Below, one piece after another: positions 29,355-38,647 of a DNA stretch of 64,000 nucleotides. This DNA comes from Vibrio splendidus (lineage in GTDB: Bacteria; Pseudomonadota; Gammaproteobacteria; Enterobacterales; Vibrionaceae), in assembly GCF_024347615.1 (NCBI RefSeq), contig NZ_AP025508.1, positions 2,790,001 through 2,854,000 on the forward strand, in the 5' to 3' direction. The position numbers and the translations under genes were made by a program. The notes under the pieces were generated by a model. The model did not search any database and was not told the origin of the DNA. It saw only the letters and a list, made by a program, of their open reading frames with translations. How positions within the stretch are numbered: position 1 is the first letter of the stretch; each line of letters starts with the position of its first letter.

Positions 29355-31391
29355 ATGTTCGAGAAATACAAAAATCAAAGTGTTGGCTTCCAACTTAAGT
29401 TGGTCATTTTGCTGTGCTTGCTTATCGCCTTTGGTTCCATTGCAACACTCGTGTACCGCAATGCCTCACAGGTATTATTAGACAACACGTTAAAAGAACA
29501 CCAATCCAAAGTAGAAGCGATGGCCAAAACCATCTCTGGTCAGTTTGATGCTTACCTGCATACCGCTAAAGTTTTAGAATCCACTTTTCGTAACGGCTAC
29601 CTAGCAGGTGTTTATGTTGAAAGTTATGACGTTGAGTTCAACGGTCATTCTATTCCCAACATGACTCAGTATGGTGAGAGCCTAATCAATGACACCAAAC
29701 TCGTCGATAGCTTTACTCGCGACACCGGCGCCGTAGCGACCCTATTTGCCCCATTTGGCGACGACTTTATTCGTGTCTCTACGTCTCTTAAAAAACCTTC
29801 AGGCGAACGAGTCGTTGCGACCACGCTAGGGAAAAATCATCCAGGCTATAGCAAGCTCAAAAATGGCCAGCCTTATTACTCTCAAGTTAAGCTCTTCGGT
29901 CAACGTTACATCACCTACTATGCGCCTTTGACCAATGCTCAAGGCAAAGTAAACGGTGTCTCTTTCATTGGTCTGCCAGTAGAAGAGGCGACTCAAAGCC
30001 TGTTTGAATCTCTACGCTCTGTTTCTTGGGGGGATACGGGATACACCATCATTGTTGATAATGAGAAAGAGCATCAAGGCCAGTACTTACTGCACCCAAC
30101 TAACGTGGGCGGTGGTAAATCGATTGTTGATGTTGCTGACTATGACGGCAACAAACCTTTCTATCAGATCTTTGAACAGCCATCAGGTCTAATTCTATAT
30201 CCATACAAGGTTAAAGAAACCGTTGGTGAGAAGTACCTTGTCTACACCGAAGTTCCTGGGTGGGATTGGAAACTGCTTGGCGGTACTTTTATCAAGGAAG
30301 TGACCAAGGGCAGTGATGAGTTACTCAAGCTCATCGCTATTATTGCTACCTTGATTGCTGCCACTACCATCGTCGCGTTAACCTTCGTGTTAAACCGTAC
30401 ACTGACGCCACTAACGACGTTAAACGAGTACATGCTGCGTTTAGGAAAAGGCGAAGTAAGCCTGCATATCCCAAACAATGGCAAGCAGACGAAAAACGAG
30501 ATCAGCAACCTAAATACCGGCGTTGCGAACATGGCAGCTCAATTGAATACACTCGTGGGCGAGATACGTACGACCAGTGATCAAGTTCAGAATAGCTCAA
30601 GCAGTGTGTCACAAGATGCCAGCCACAACTTGAGTCAATCTGATCGCCAGCAAGCACAGGTTGAGCAAGTCGTTACGGCCATTGAAGAGATGGCCACCTC
30701 TGCAGAATCTGTAGCGCAGCAAGTGAACAGCATTGCTGAAAATGTTCGCCTTGCCAATGAAGACAGCCAGAAAGGTTTAGAAGTCGTTGAAGGTGTGTGT
30801 ATTGATGTTGCCCAGCTGAATGATCAATTAGACAAGTCAGCATCGGCCATCGAACAAGTGAGTTCTGATAGCGAAAGCATTCAAACCGTCACTAAGATGA
30901 TTGATGACATCGCAGAACAAACCAACTTACTTGCGTTGAACGCTGCGATAGAAGCAGCACGTGCGGGTGATCAGGGGCGTGGTTTTGCCGTTGTCGCTGA
31001 CGAAGTAAGAACATTGGCTCATCGTACACAAACGTCAGTGCAAGACGTAGTGAGCATCATCGAGAAGTTGAAATCTTCCACTAACAATGCCGTGAACCTG
31101 ATGACACAAAGCCAATCGAATGCCAACCAAGTACTCGATAAAGCGCAAGAAGCCGGTACGGCTCTAGAGTCGATTGCCTCTCAAGTTGAATCTATTGCTT
31201 CTCAAGCTGAAACCATCGCTGCGACATCAGAAGAGCAAGCTCAGGTTTCTCAAGAAATCGCCGCAAACGCACATGCGATCAGCGACCTCAACCAGCAGAG
31301 CCGTGAAACTAGCGCTAAGACCTCTCACAGTGCTGATGAACTTCAAAAACAAGCTGAGTCGTTAAAGAACCAAGTTAACTTCTTTAGCTAG
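29355..31391 (+). CDS. methyl-accepting chemotaxis protein with Cache-type sensor
   Basis: A 678-residue transmembrane chemoreceptor. Membrane helix 1 (about 16-36) and helix 2 (about 325-347) bracket a roughly 290-residue periplasmic region that looks like a Cache_3/Cache_2 fusion ([13 protein letters not shown], and [20 protein letters not shown] before helix 2). HAMP follows at about 348-400. The signalling hairpin tip [20 protein letters not shown] is near residue 516. There is no C-terminal CheR-binding pentapeptide. The ligand is unknown. It is monocistronic with a sigma-28-like promoter. Confidence 0.93.
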   Translation: MFEKYKNQSVGFQLKLVILLCLLIAFGSIATLVYRNASQVLLDNTLKEHQSKVEAMAKTISGQFDAYLHTAKVLESTFRNGYLAGVYVESYDVEFNGHSIPNMTQYGESLINDTKLVDSFTRDTGAVATLFAPFGDDFIRVSTSLKKPSGERVVATTLGKNHPGYSKLKNGQPYYSQVKLFGQRYITYYAPLTNAQGKVNGVSFIGLPVEEATQSLFESLRSVSWGDTGYTIIVDNEKEHQGQYLLHPTNVGGGKSIVDVADYDGNKPFYQIFEQPSGLILYPYKVKETVGEKYLVYTEVPGWDWKLLGGTFIKEVTKGSDELLKLIAIIATLIAATTIVALTFVLNRTLTPLTTLNEYMLRLGKGEVSLHIPNNGKQTKNEISNLNTGVANMAAQLNTLVGEIRTTSDQVQNSSSSVSQDASHNLSQSDRQQAQVEQVVTAIEEMATSAESVAQQVNSIAENVRLANEDSQKGLEVVEGVCIDVAQLNDQLDKSASAIEQVSSDSESIQTVTKMIDDIAEQTNLLALNAAIEAARAGDQGRGFAVVADEVRTLAHRTQTSVQDVVSIIEKLKSSTNNAVNLMTQSQSNANQVLDKAQEAGTALESIASQVESIASQAETIAATSEEQAQVSQEIAANAHAISDLNQQSRETSAKTSHSADELQKQAESLKNQVNFFS

Positions 31392-31434
31392 AAGCCGAGT
31401 TCACTGTTTCTATCAGTGACTTGCTCATAACCAA

Positions 31435-31461
31435 TAGAGCCAACCATACGTTGGCTCTATC
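31435..31461 (+). terminator. terminator-like hairpin after chemoreceptor
   Basis: Perfect 11-base stem ATAGAGCCAAC/GTTGGCTCTAT with a five-base loop, but only a weak T-rich tail. Confidence 0.55.
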
Positions 31462-31584
31462 TCTTCACTAACTGGCTCTACCTATTCACGGATTGCCGTT
31501 AGCCAAGACAGCTGCGTTTATTCTAGCGCCCCACTATGCTTCCTGTTAAAATTTTGGACTTGAAATTTCTACCTCGAGTTCGCA

Positions 31585-32400
31585 ATGACTTACCAATGCC
31601 CTTTGTGTCACCAACCTTTATCTCAAAACGATCGTACGTTTAAGTGTGAAAAGAACCATCAGTTCGACCTAGCGAAAGAAGGCTATGTCAATTTGATGCC
31701 AGCACACCACAAACGCTCAAAAGATCCAGGTGACAACAAAGAGATGATGCAGGCTCGTCGCCGCTTCCTTGAAGGCAACCACTACGATCCGATGCGCCAA
31801 GCCGTTGTTGGTCTATGCGCTAGCTATCTGCCAGAAACAGCCCCTAGCCTATTAGATATAGGTTGTGGTGAAGGTTATTACACCAATGAAATTGCGGTAA
31901 ACCTTCAAGAAAAGAATGGCGCTACTTTTGGTCTAGATATCTCTAAAATTGCTATCAAATATGCCGCTAAACGCTATCCAGCGGTCGACTTCTCAGTTGC
32001 ATCAAGCCATCGCCTACCCTTTGCGGAAAATAGCTTAGACGGCATTCTACGCATTTACGCGCCTTGCAAGGCAGAAGAGCTGCAACGCACCATCAAAGAC
32101 AATGGTGTGGTGATCACCGTGACACCTGCTAGCCGACACCTGTATCAGCTGCGTGATGCGATTTATGATGGCGTTCGTTTGCACGATGAAGATCCAGAGA
32201 TGATCGAAGGTTTTACTCTTGAGCACCAAGAGCAACTAAACTATATGATGGAACTATCGGGGTCAGACGCATTCGACCTGCTACAGATGACGCCGTTTGC
32301 TTGGAAAGCGAGTGAAGAGTTTAAACAACAACTCACTGATTCAAAGCAATTCAACTGTGAAGCTGACTTTATGCTACGAGTGTACCGCAAACAACTTTAA
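31585..32400 (+). CDS. rlmA: 23S rRNA (guanine-745-N1)-methyltransferase
   Basis: A 271-residue SAM-dependent methyltransferase. An N-terminal zinc finger (YQCPLCHQPL ... FKCEKNHQF, ligands C-X2-C ... C-X3-H) binds rRNA. The SAM site SLLDIGCGEGYYT is near residue 90. Length and layout match RlmA/RrmA. Confidence 0.93.
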   Translation: MTYQCPLCHQPLSQNDRTFKCEKNHQFDLAKEGYVNLMPAHHKRSKDPGDNKEMMQARRRFLEGNHYDPMRQAVVGLCASYLPETAPSLLDIGCGEGYYTNEIAVNLQEKNGATFGLDISKIAIKYAAKRYPAVDFSVASSHRLPFAENSLDGILRIYAPCKAEELQRTIKDNGVVITVTPASRHLYQLRDAIYDGVRLHDEDPEMIEGFTLEHQEQLNYMMELSGSDAFDLLQMTPFAWKASEEFKQQLTDSKQFNCEADFMLRVYRKQL

Positions 32401-32402
32401 TT

Positions 32403-32421
32403 GATATTGATTATCGTTTGC
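32403..32421 (+). promoter_or_regulatory. candidate Fur box upstream of ChaN-like gene
   Basis: GATATTGATTATCGTTTGC matches 14 of 19 Fur consensus positions, 55 bases before the lipoprotein start. It fits the iron/heme link of the ChaN family. Confidence 0.5.
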
Positions 32422-32475
32422 ATTGAAATCTCATCTTGCCTCCTTTAGTATGCGTGTTCTTCAAGGAGGCATTTC

Positions 32476-33435
32476 ATGCAACGTATTATTCTTATCGGAT
32501 TAGCTACCCTGCTTACAGCTTGTGCTAATCAACCTTCAAACAGCACTTCTCAAAACGTGGCTAACACGCAAACGCAAGCCGTTTCCACATTCTACGACTA
32601 CCAATTCGCGTCTCCACAAGGCGAAGCGCTTTCTCTCAATGCATTACCTAAACAGCTGATTGACGCTGATGTGGTTCTTATTGGCGAATGGCACACTCAC
32701 TCGGCAATCCATCGCTTCCAAACCGATTTCTTAAAAGCGCGCCGCAACGCCACATCAAACATCGCGCTTTCAATGGAACAATTCACTCGAGAGCATCAAG
32801 ACACATTAAACCAATATCTAAATGATGAGATTGGCGAACAAGTTCTCATGTCTCAAGCGGCTGCTTGGCCAAATTACGAAAGTGATTACCGCGCGTTAGT
32901 GGAGTTCGCTAAAACCAACAACGTCGATATCATTGCGGCAAACGCACCAAAACCCTTTGTACAGTGTATCGGCCGTGAAGGATTATCCTATCTAGATCAG
33001 CTAACGACGGAACAACGTCAATGGATTGCTTCAGAAGTGGATACTGGCGATAGCCCTTATAAAGAAAAGTTCATGGCTTCGATGCATCACGGAACACCAG
33101 AGCAAACAGAAAAACAGTTTGCGGCTCAAGTCACATGGGACGAAACCATGGCAGAGTCGATTGTTGATTACCTCGCATCAAACCCAGACCAACAAGTGAT
33201 TCATGTGGCCGGTAAGTTCCACACCGAAGGTGGTTTAGGTACGGCAGCATCGATTCTACGTCGTAACCCTGATTTGAAAATTGCCATCATCAGCCCAGTT
33301 GAAGCGATCTCATCGGATAGCAGTGACTATCAGCTTGAAGTTCTCTCGCCACCGGCTCGCTTTGTTAAGAAAGAGAACCGAATGAAGGCATACAAGCACC
33401 TATCTAAGCGCGGATCCGATCTCAAGTGCGACTAA
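32476..33435 (+). CDS. ChaN family lipoprotein (heme/iron-regulated)
   Basis: A 319-residue lipoprotein: signal MQRIILIGLATLLTAC with lipobox LTAC (Cys16). The mature protein is a ChaN-type domain: VVLIGEWHTHSAIHRFQ near residue 70 and HVAGKFHTEGGLG near 240 hold the family His residues. ChaN relatives such as Campylobacter ChaN and Pseudomonas PhuW bind heme at the outer membrane, so a heme role is inferred. An AAGGAGG ribosome site precedes the ATG and a Fur box lies further upstream. A long hairpin (CCAGAC...GTCTGG, 33445-33476, one mismatch) follows the gene but lacks a T-tract. Confidence 0.82.
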   Translation: MQRIILIGLATLLTACANQPSNSTSQNVANTQTQAVSTFYDYQFASPQGEALSLNALPKQLIDADVVLIGEWHTHSAIHRFQTDFLKARRNATSNIALSMEQFTREHQDTLNQYLNDEIGEQVLMSQAAAWPNYESDYRALVEFAKTNNVDIIAANAPKPFVQCIGREGLSYLDQLTTEQRQWIASEVDTGDSPYKEKFMASMHHGTPEQTEKQFAAQVTWDETMAESIVDYLASNPDQQVIHVAGKFHTEGGLGTAASILRRNPDLKIAIISPVEAISSDSSDYQLEVLSPPARFVKKENRMKAYKHLSKRGSDLKCD

Positions 33436-33627
33436 ACTCGCTATCCAGACTTAATCTTGTTCAAGTTTAGGTCTGGCATAAGTCTAACAAACTAAAAGCT
33501 TGTTCAATGGCGCCCTAAGATAAATATTGATATCGGCATAGGAATTGCTTAATTACCAAGCAGTTTTGATGAAGCAGACGAAGATATATTGTGCGAATAA
33601 AAAAACATCACCACGGTGATTAAATGC

Positions 33628-33654
33628 ACAAGTTTTTCACACCTCTGCCGATAC
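33628..33654 (+). promoter_or_regulatory. candidate sigma-28 (FliA) promoter
   Basis: ACAAGTTT, an 11-base spacer, then GCCGATAC (33647-33654), against the FliA consensus TAAAGTTT-N11-GCCGATAA: 13 of 16 positions and exact spacing. It ends 29 bases before the ATG at 33684. Confidence 0.6.
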
Positions 33655-33683
33655 TATATTTAAGGATAGGTAAGGAGAGCGAT

Positions 33684-34037
33684 ATGACGCCAGTAGGAAC
33701 GAGTAACACTCAGCTGTATTCACCTTCGCAAATGAACGCACAAGCTAAAAGCATTGAAGCTGACAAGCCTGCACCTCTTAAGGTTGAGCAAAATACCGTT
33801 AAGCTTTCCGATGAGGGCAAAGCCCTATTATCTGCCCTTAAAGAAATCGATAAAGAAGCCAAGAAAGTCGAAGCTGAAAACGCGACCGTTACTGATAAGG
33901 TTGAGTCATTTGCTCACGGCGCATTAGGTATGGATCACCCAGATAAGATTGAAGAAGAGGACGATGGTTCTTATTCAGCAGGGCAATACTTATCCGCAGC
34001 GGCAACGGTTGGTGGCATTCTTCTCGCTCTTATATAA
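33684..34037 (+). CDS. 117-residue unknown protein, possible flagellar regulon member
   Basis: I do not recognise this protein. The start at 33684 is set by a perfect AAGGAG site and the upstream sigma-28-like promoter; a longer frame back to 33624 would precede that promoter. The N-terminal third is polar. Residues about 35-60 (NTVKLSDEGKALLSALKEID and a KEAKKVEAE helix) are charged and helical, with slight FlgM-like character in LSDEGK. Residues 70-95 are acidic, and a single hydrophobic segment (LSAAATVGGILLALI) ends the protein and may insert in the membrane. It stands between the ChaN-like gene and the BCCT transporter with no operon partner. Confidence 0.7.
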   Translation: MTPVGTSNTQLYSPSQMNAQAKSIEADKPAPLKVEQNTVKLSDEGKALLSALKEIDKEAKKVEAENATVTDKVESFAHGALGMDHPDKIEEEDDGSYSAGQYLSAAATVGGILLALI

Positions 34038-34230
34038 CCTTACTTTCCTTTACGACATTCCTTTCACCGCACCACGTGCATTGTTTGCACAGCACTGCTT
34101 ACATTGTCCCTATTGCTCTGAGCCTCTTTCATTGCAAAAAATCGATTTGTCGTCACGACAACAGACCTGATTTGTCCTAAAAAACGAGTTCACGACATAA
34201 TTCCGCTCTCATTTTAATGGAATAATACTC

Positions 34231-36117
34231 GTGAAAAACTCTTTTGCGCTTATTGATAAGCCAACCTTTTTTGGTGCGATAGCACTCCTACTCACGATCA
34301 TCTTCCCGCTGATTATGTTCCCGACGCAAGGAGCAGACTGGATCGCGGTCGCTAAAACCTTTATGACAGACCAACTTGGTTTCTTGTACCTAGCGCTTGG
34401 ACTCGCAGCTTGTGCCTTCATGGTTTACGTTGTGTTCAGTGATATGGGACAAATTAAACTGGGTGAAGCCGATGAAGAACCTGAATTTAAAACCGCTTCA
34501 TGGGCAGCAATGCTTTTCTGTGGTGGTATCGGGGCAAGTATCTTGTACTGGGGCTGTATCGAGTGGGCTTACTACTACCAATCACCTCCTTTTCAACTAG
34601 AACCCGGCAGTGAAGAAGCCGTTCGTTGGGCTGCGACCTATGGTTTATTCCACTGGGGTCCAATTGCTTGGTCTATCTACCTAATCCCTGCTATTCCAAT
34701 TGCCTACTTTTTCTATGTACGTAAACAACCTGTACTAAAAATTTCTAGCGCATTAATGCCAGTATTGGGTGAACACCATAGCCGCGGCGTTGCAGGTAAA
34801 GTTGTAGATATCCTATTCATCTTTGGTCTATTAGGTGGCGCAGCAACAACGTTAGGTTTAGCAGCACCTCTTATTACTGAAGGTCTTAACCACTTATTCG
34901 GCCTACCAAAAAATAACGTCACTCAAGTTATGGTGCTTTTGGTTTGTACTGCGATATTCGCATACTCATCGTATGCGGGTTTGGAAAAAGGCATCAAGAT
35001 CCTCAGTAACATCAACTTCTGGGGCGCAATGGGCTTATTGATATTCGTCCTAATCGCTGGCCCAACGATTTTCATGCTTGAAACGGGTCTAGACTCGATT
35101 GGTCGCCTATTGTCTAACTTCTTCGTGATGGCAACGTGGGCTGAACCATTCGGCGGCTATGGTACGTTCGAAAATACCCATTTCCCACAAGATTGGACCA
35201 TTTTCTACTGGGCATGGTGGCTAGTTTTTGCACCAAGCATGGGCCTGTTTGTTGCGCGTATCTCTCGCGGCAGAACCATTAAACAAATGGTGTCAGGCTC
35301 TATCTTCTTTGGTTCATTAGGTTGTTTCTTATTCTTCATGATCTTAGGTAACTACGGTTTATCCCTACAGTTATCTGGTGAGCTAGATGTCGTTGCAATC
35401 CTAAACGAAGAAGGCGCAACCAAAGCTATCTTCTCGATGCTGGCACAACTGCCAATGAGCACGTTAGTGATCGCCGTATTTACACTGTTGTGTATTATTT
35501 TTACTGCGACAACCTTTGACTCTATCTCTTACATTTTGGCTTCTGTGGTTCAGAACAACGTGACCGAAGAGCCAATGCGTTGGAACCGTATGTTCTGGGC
35601 ATTCACACTGTCGTTCTTACCAACGATTCTGATGTTCTTGGGCGGCCTAAGCACGCTTCAAACCGCTGCGATTGTTGGTGGCTTACCGCTACTGGCTATC
35701 TCTGTGATGTTGATGATCTCAGCCGTTCGTGCAACGAGCCTCGATTTACGTCACCAAGAGAGTTACATCGAGCCGACGATTAACATCGAAGAGCTGCCAG
35801 ACATGGATCCATGGTCGGCAGAAGGGATGGCATTGGCACAGTTCGAGAAAGAGAAAGACGCAGCACAAGAAGCTGCAGAACTTGAACGTGAAGCTTATAA
35901 AGCCCTTGCTGATGTGAAGAAAGAAATCCGCGCTTATGTTCTTGAACAGGGTGCACAAATGGAAACACATGAGCTTCCTGAAAACCTACAACAAGCACTT
36001 GAGCAGGCTGAAAACAACCTAAGCACAGCTCAAGCGAAAAAAGTTGAGTTATCAGAGCAAGCTCAGAAAGCTCGAGTCGCGTTCAATCAGGTGGTTGCAG
36101 AACTGCCACTTGCTTGA
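34231..36117 (+). CDS. BCCT family transporter with long coiled-coil tail
   Basis: A 628-residue transporter of the betaine/choline/carnitine family, GTG start. About 12 membrane helices cover residues 15-500. Family motifs are [21 protein letters not shown] region near residue 98 and [25 protein letters not shown] near 330. The usual betaine-type Trp box is altered to [10 protein letters not shown], so the substrate may be carnitine-, choline- or amino-acid-like rather than glycine betaine. After the last helix comes an unusual 125-residue cytoplasmic tail, highly charged and predicted coiled coil from about 535 to the end. Monocistronic. Confidence 0.85.
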   Translation: [628 protein letters not shown]

Positions 36118-36164
36118 CATTAGCCATGACACAGTCCATTTATTTGGACTCTCCTAAATACGAC

Positions 36165-36194
36165 AAAGGCTCACAGAAATGTGAGCCTTTTTTT
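36165..36194. terminator. terminator after BCCT gene
   Basis: AAAGGCTCAC/GTGAGCCTTT stem with a seven-T tail. Confidence 0.9.
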
Positions 36195-36236
36195 ATACTT
36201 TTCTAAAAACTTGAGTTATTGCTCAATTTCATATTG

Positions 36237-36269
36237 ATGAAACAAATATGAAACGACTTTGACACAAAT
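36237..36269 (+). promoter_or_regulatory. candidate PhoB box upstream of phoA
   Basis: Three seven-base repeats at exact 11-base period: ATGAAAC, ATGAAAC, TTGACAC, each followed by four bases (AAAT, GACT, AAAT). This is the geometry of a Pho box; relative to the classical CTGTCAT unit the repeats read as the reverse complement. It lies 42 bases before phoA. Confidence 0.45.
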
Positions 36270-36310
36270 CGGTGTTCTAATCATCCCGCTTATATAAAAA
36301 GGGATAACTA

Positions 36311-37888
36311 ATGAAGCACTTTATGAAACCAATTGTTACCGCAGTGGTAACCTCTACACTCTCATTCAACGTACTTTCAGCAGAAATCAAAAATGTCATT
36401 CTGATGATCGGCGACGGCATGGGACCTCAGCAAGTTGGCTTATTGGAAACCTACGCAAACCAAGCGCCAAATTCCATCTATAAAGGGAACAAGACGGCCA
36501 TTTATCAACTTGCTCAAGAAGGGGTTATTGGTTCATCCCTAACGCATCCGGAAGACGCAATCGTAGTGGATTCAGCTTGCTCTGCGACCATGCTTGCAAC
36601 GGGTATCTACAGCGGTTCAGAAGTGATCGGTATCGATTCCCAGGGTAACCATGTTGAGACAGTACTTGAGAAAGCGAAAAAAGCAGGCAAAGCGACCGGC
36701 TTAGTTTCCGACACGCGCTTAACTCACGCGACCCCTGCTTCTTTCGCCGCTCACCAACCTCACCGTTCTTTAGAGAATCAAATTGCATCTGATATGTTAG
36801 CAACGGGCGCTGATGTGATGCTCTCAGGAGGGCTACGTCATTGGATCCCTAAATCGACCAACGACAAAGGTGAAACCTATAAGCAACTTGAGAAACTGAC
36901 TCAAGGTGATGTTTATCTCAAATCGAAGCGTAAAGACGACCGTAACCTGCTGACTGAAGCAGAGACAGACGGCTACCAACTGGCGTTTAATCGCAACATG
37001 CTAGACGATGCTAAGGGCGATAAACTACTTGGCCTATTCGCCTACTCTGGCATGGATGATGGCATCGCTTACAGCAACAAGAAAAAGAGTGGCGAACGAA
37101 CTCAGCCAAGCCTGAAAGAGATGACACAAAAAGCGCTCAACATCCTATCCAAAGATGAAGATGGCTTTTTCCTAATGGTCGAAGGTGGCCAAATCGACTG
37201 GGCGGGACACAGTAACGATGCAGGCACCATGCTGCATGAACTGCTCAAGTTTGATGAAGCGATCCAAACGGTGTATGAATGGGCAAAAGATCGTGAAGAT
37301 ACGATCGTGATTGTGACCGCAGACCACGAAACAGGCTCTTTCGGTTTCAGCTACTCTTCTAACAACCTACCAAAACCACAGAAACGTTCTGGCGAAGCCT
37401 TTGCTGATCGCGACTATGCACCCAACTTTAACTTTGGTGCATTCGATATTCTTGATGGTTTATACAATCAGAAGCAAAGCTACTACGGCATGATCAGCGA
37501 ATTTCAGAAGCTAGATAAAGCGCTGCAAACACCTGAAAAACTGGCTGAGATCGTCAACAAGAATAGTGAGTTCCCTATTACAGCGGAACAAGCGAAAAAC
37601 GTATTAGCCAGTAAGCCGAACCCATACCGATTGGCTCAGCACAAATACTTGTCGGCAGAAGAAGTGCCTGCTATCAACGATTTCGATGCTTTCTTCCCTT
37701 ATAACGACCGTGGCAACCTGCTTGCTCGCGAACAAGCAACCGGTCAAAACATCGTTTGGGGTACAGGTACACACACTCACACACCAGTGAACGTGTTTGC
37801 TTGGGGCCCTGCTGAAAAGATACTGCCAGTTTCGAAAATCATGCACCACTCAGAACTGGGTGAGTACATTAAACAACAAGTAAACTAG
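36311..37888 (+). CDS. phoA: alkaline phosphatase
   Basis: A 525-residue secreted phosphomonoesterase. An N-terminal signal peptide of about 24 residues (ending NVLSA) targets the periplasm. NVILMIGDGMG near residue 28 holds the first metal Asp, the catalytic Ser lies in DSACSATMLATG near residue 94, and metal ligands follow in EGGQIDWAGHSND near 298 and TADHETGSFG near 342. It releases phosphate from organic esters under phosphate limitation. An AAGGGAT ribosome site precedes the ATG. Its regulation by PhoB is suggested by the upstream repeats. Confidence 0.92.
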   Translation: MKHFMKPIVTAVVTSTLSFNVLSAEIKNVILMIGDGMGPQQVGLLETYANQAPNSIYKGNKTAIYQLAQEGVIGSSLTHPEDAIVVDSACSATMLATGIYSGSEVIGIDSQGNHVETVLEKAKKAGKATGLVSDTRLTHATPASFAAHQPHRSLENQIASDMLATGADVMLSGGLRHWIPKSTNDKGETYKQLEKLTQGDVYLKSKRKDDRNLLTEAETDGYQLAFNRNMLDDAKGDKLLGLFAYSGMDDGIAYSNKKKSGERTQPSLKEMTQKALNILSKDEDGFFLMVEGGQIDWAGHSNDAGTMLHELLKFDEAIQTVYEWAKDREDTIVIVTADHETGSFGFSYSSNNLPKPQKRSGEAFADRDYAPNFNFGAFDILDGLYNQKQSYYGMISEFQKLDKALQTPEKLAEIVNKNSEFPITAEQAKNVLASKPNPYRLAQHKYLSAEEVPAINDFDAFFPYNDRGNLLAREQATGQNIVWGTGTHTHTPVNVFAWGPAEKILPVSKIMHHSELGEYIKQQVN

Positions 37889-37916
37889 CCTGAATCTTTT
37901 TTGCTCGTTTAACTTT

Positions 37917-37938
37917 AGCGCCCTTCGGGGCGTTTTTT
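37917..37938 (+). terminator. terminator after phoA
   Basis: CGCCC-TTCG-GGGCG stem-loop followed by six T. Confidence 0.85.
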
Positions 37939-37964
37939 GTTTTAAGCTTTTAAGCCTTTAAGCT

Positions 37965-37988
37965 AAGTGAGTAAGTGAGTAAGTGAGT
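37965..37988 (+). repeat. octanucleotide tandem repeat
   Basis: AAGTGAGT three times in tandem, preceded by degenerate TTAAGC repeats (37942-37964). It lies between phoA and the converging ycgN gene. Confidence 0.85.
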
Positions 37989-38014
37989 TTTAAGTTTAGG
38001 CGACGCCAAATAGC

Positions 38015-38045
38015 AAAACAGCCGCTAAAGAGCGGCTGTTTTTAT
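38015..38045. terminator. bidirectional terminator
   Basis: ACAGCCGCT/AGCGGCTGT stem with A- and T-tracts, just beyond the ycgN stop. Confidence 0.88.
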
Positions 38046-38050
38046 AATAC

Positions 38051-38488
38051 TTAGCGATTCGGATGATTCAAGATGTGGTCTTCCCAATCGACAACATCGA
38101 TTTCGTATACCACTTTGTTACGAACACTTTCACCTGCAGCATGCATCTCTGATTTAGAACCCGTAATCAATGGGTGCCACTCAGGGATCGGCTTAGATTC
38201 AGATAGAAGACGGTAAGCACAAGTATCTGGTAGCCAATGGAATTCATGAATCTTGTCACGAGTCAGCTTCAAACACTCTTCACCTGAAGTGAAGCGGTTC
38301 GGGTAGTCTTTACAAGAACATGTTTTGTCGTTTAACCAGCTGCACGCCACGTTGGTGTAGTAAACTTCATCGCTATCTTCATCCATTAGTTTATGCAGGC
38401 AACACTTACCACAACCGTCACACAGTGATTCCCACTCGTTCTCGGTCATTTGCTCTAGTGTCTTTTCTTGCCAAAATGGATTCGTCAT
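38051..38488 (-). CDS. ycgN: YcgN family cysteine-cluster protein
   Basis: A 145-residue protein of the YcgN (UPF0260) family. The cluster CDGCGKCC near residue 23, then C near 49, CSCKDYP near 57-60, C near 71 and C near 91 are the family cysteines thought to bind zinc or an iron-sulfur centre. Function unknown. It is divergent from a second Cys-cluster gene (38648-38896). Confidence 0.9.
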   Translation of the reverse strand: MTNPFWQEKTLEQMTENEWESLCDGCGKCCLHKLMDEDSDEVYYTNVACSWLNDKTCSCKDYPNRFTSGEECLKLTRDKIHEFHWLPDTCAYRLLSESKPIPEWHPLITGSKSEMHAAGESVRNKVVYEIDVVDWEDHILNHPNR

Positions 38489-38647
38489 AGGATTACTTCT
38501 TACTCTTTTACTGGGGTGCGTGTTATACCGCTAGCCCATAAAAAGTTCAAGGATAATAATTGTTCATTCTTTGATTCAATCAACAGCTGTCACTCTCATC
38601 ATTTTTTGCTACTATCGCGCACCCTGTTATTTAGTGAGTTTAATTTG

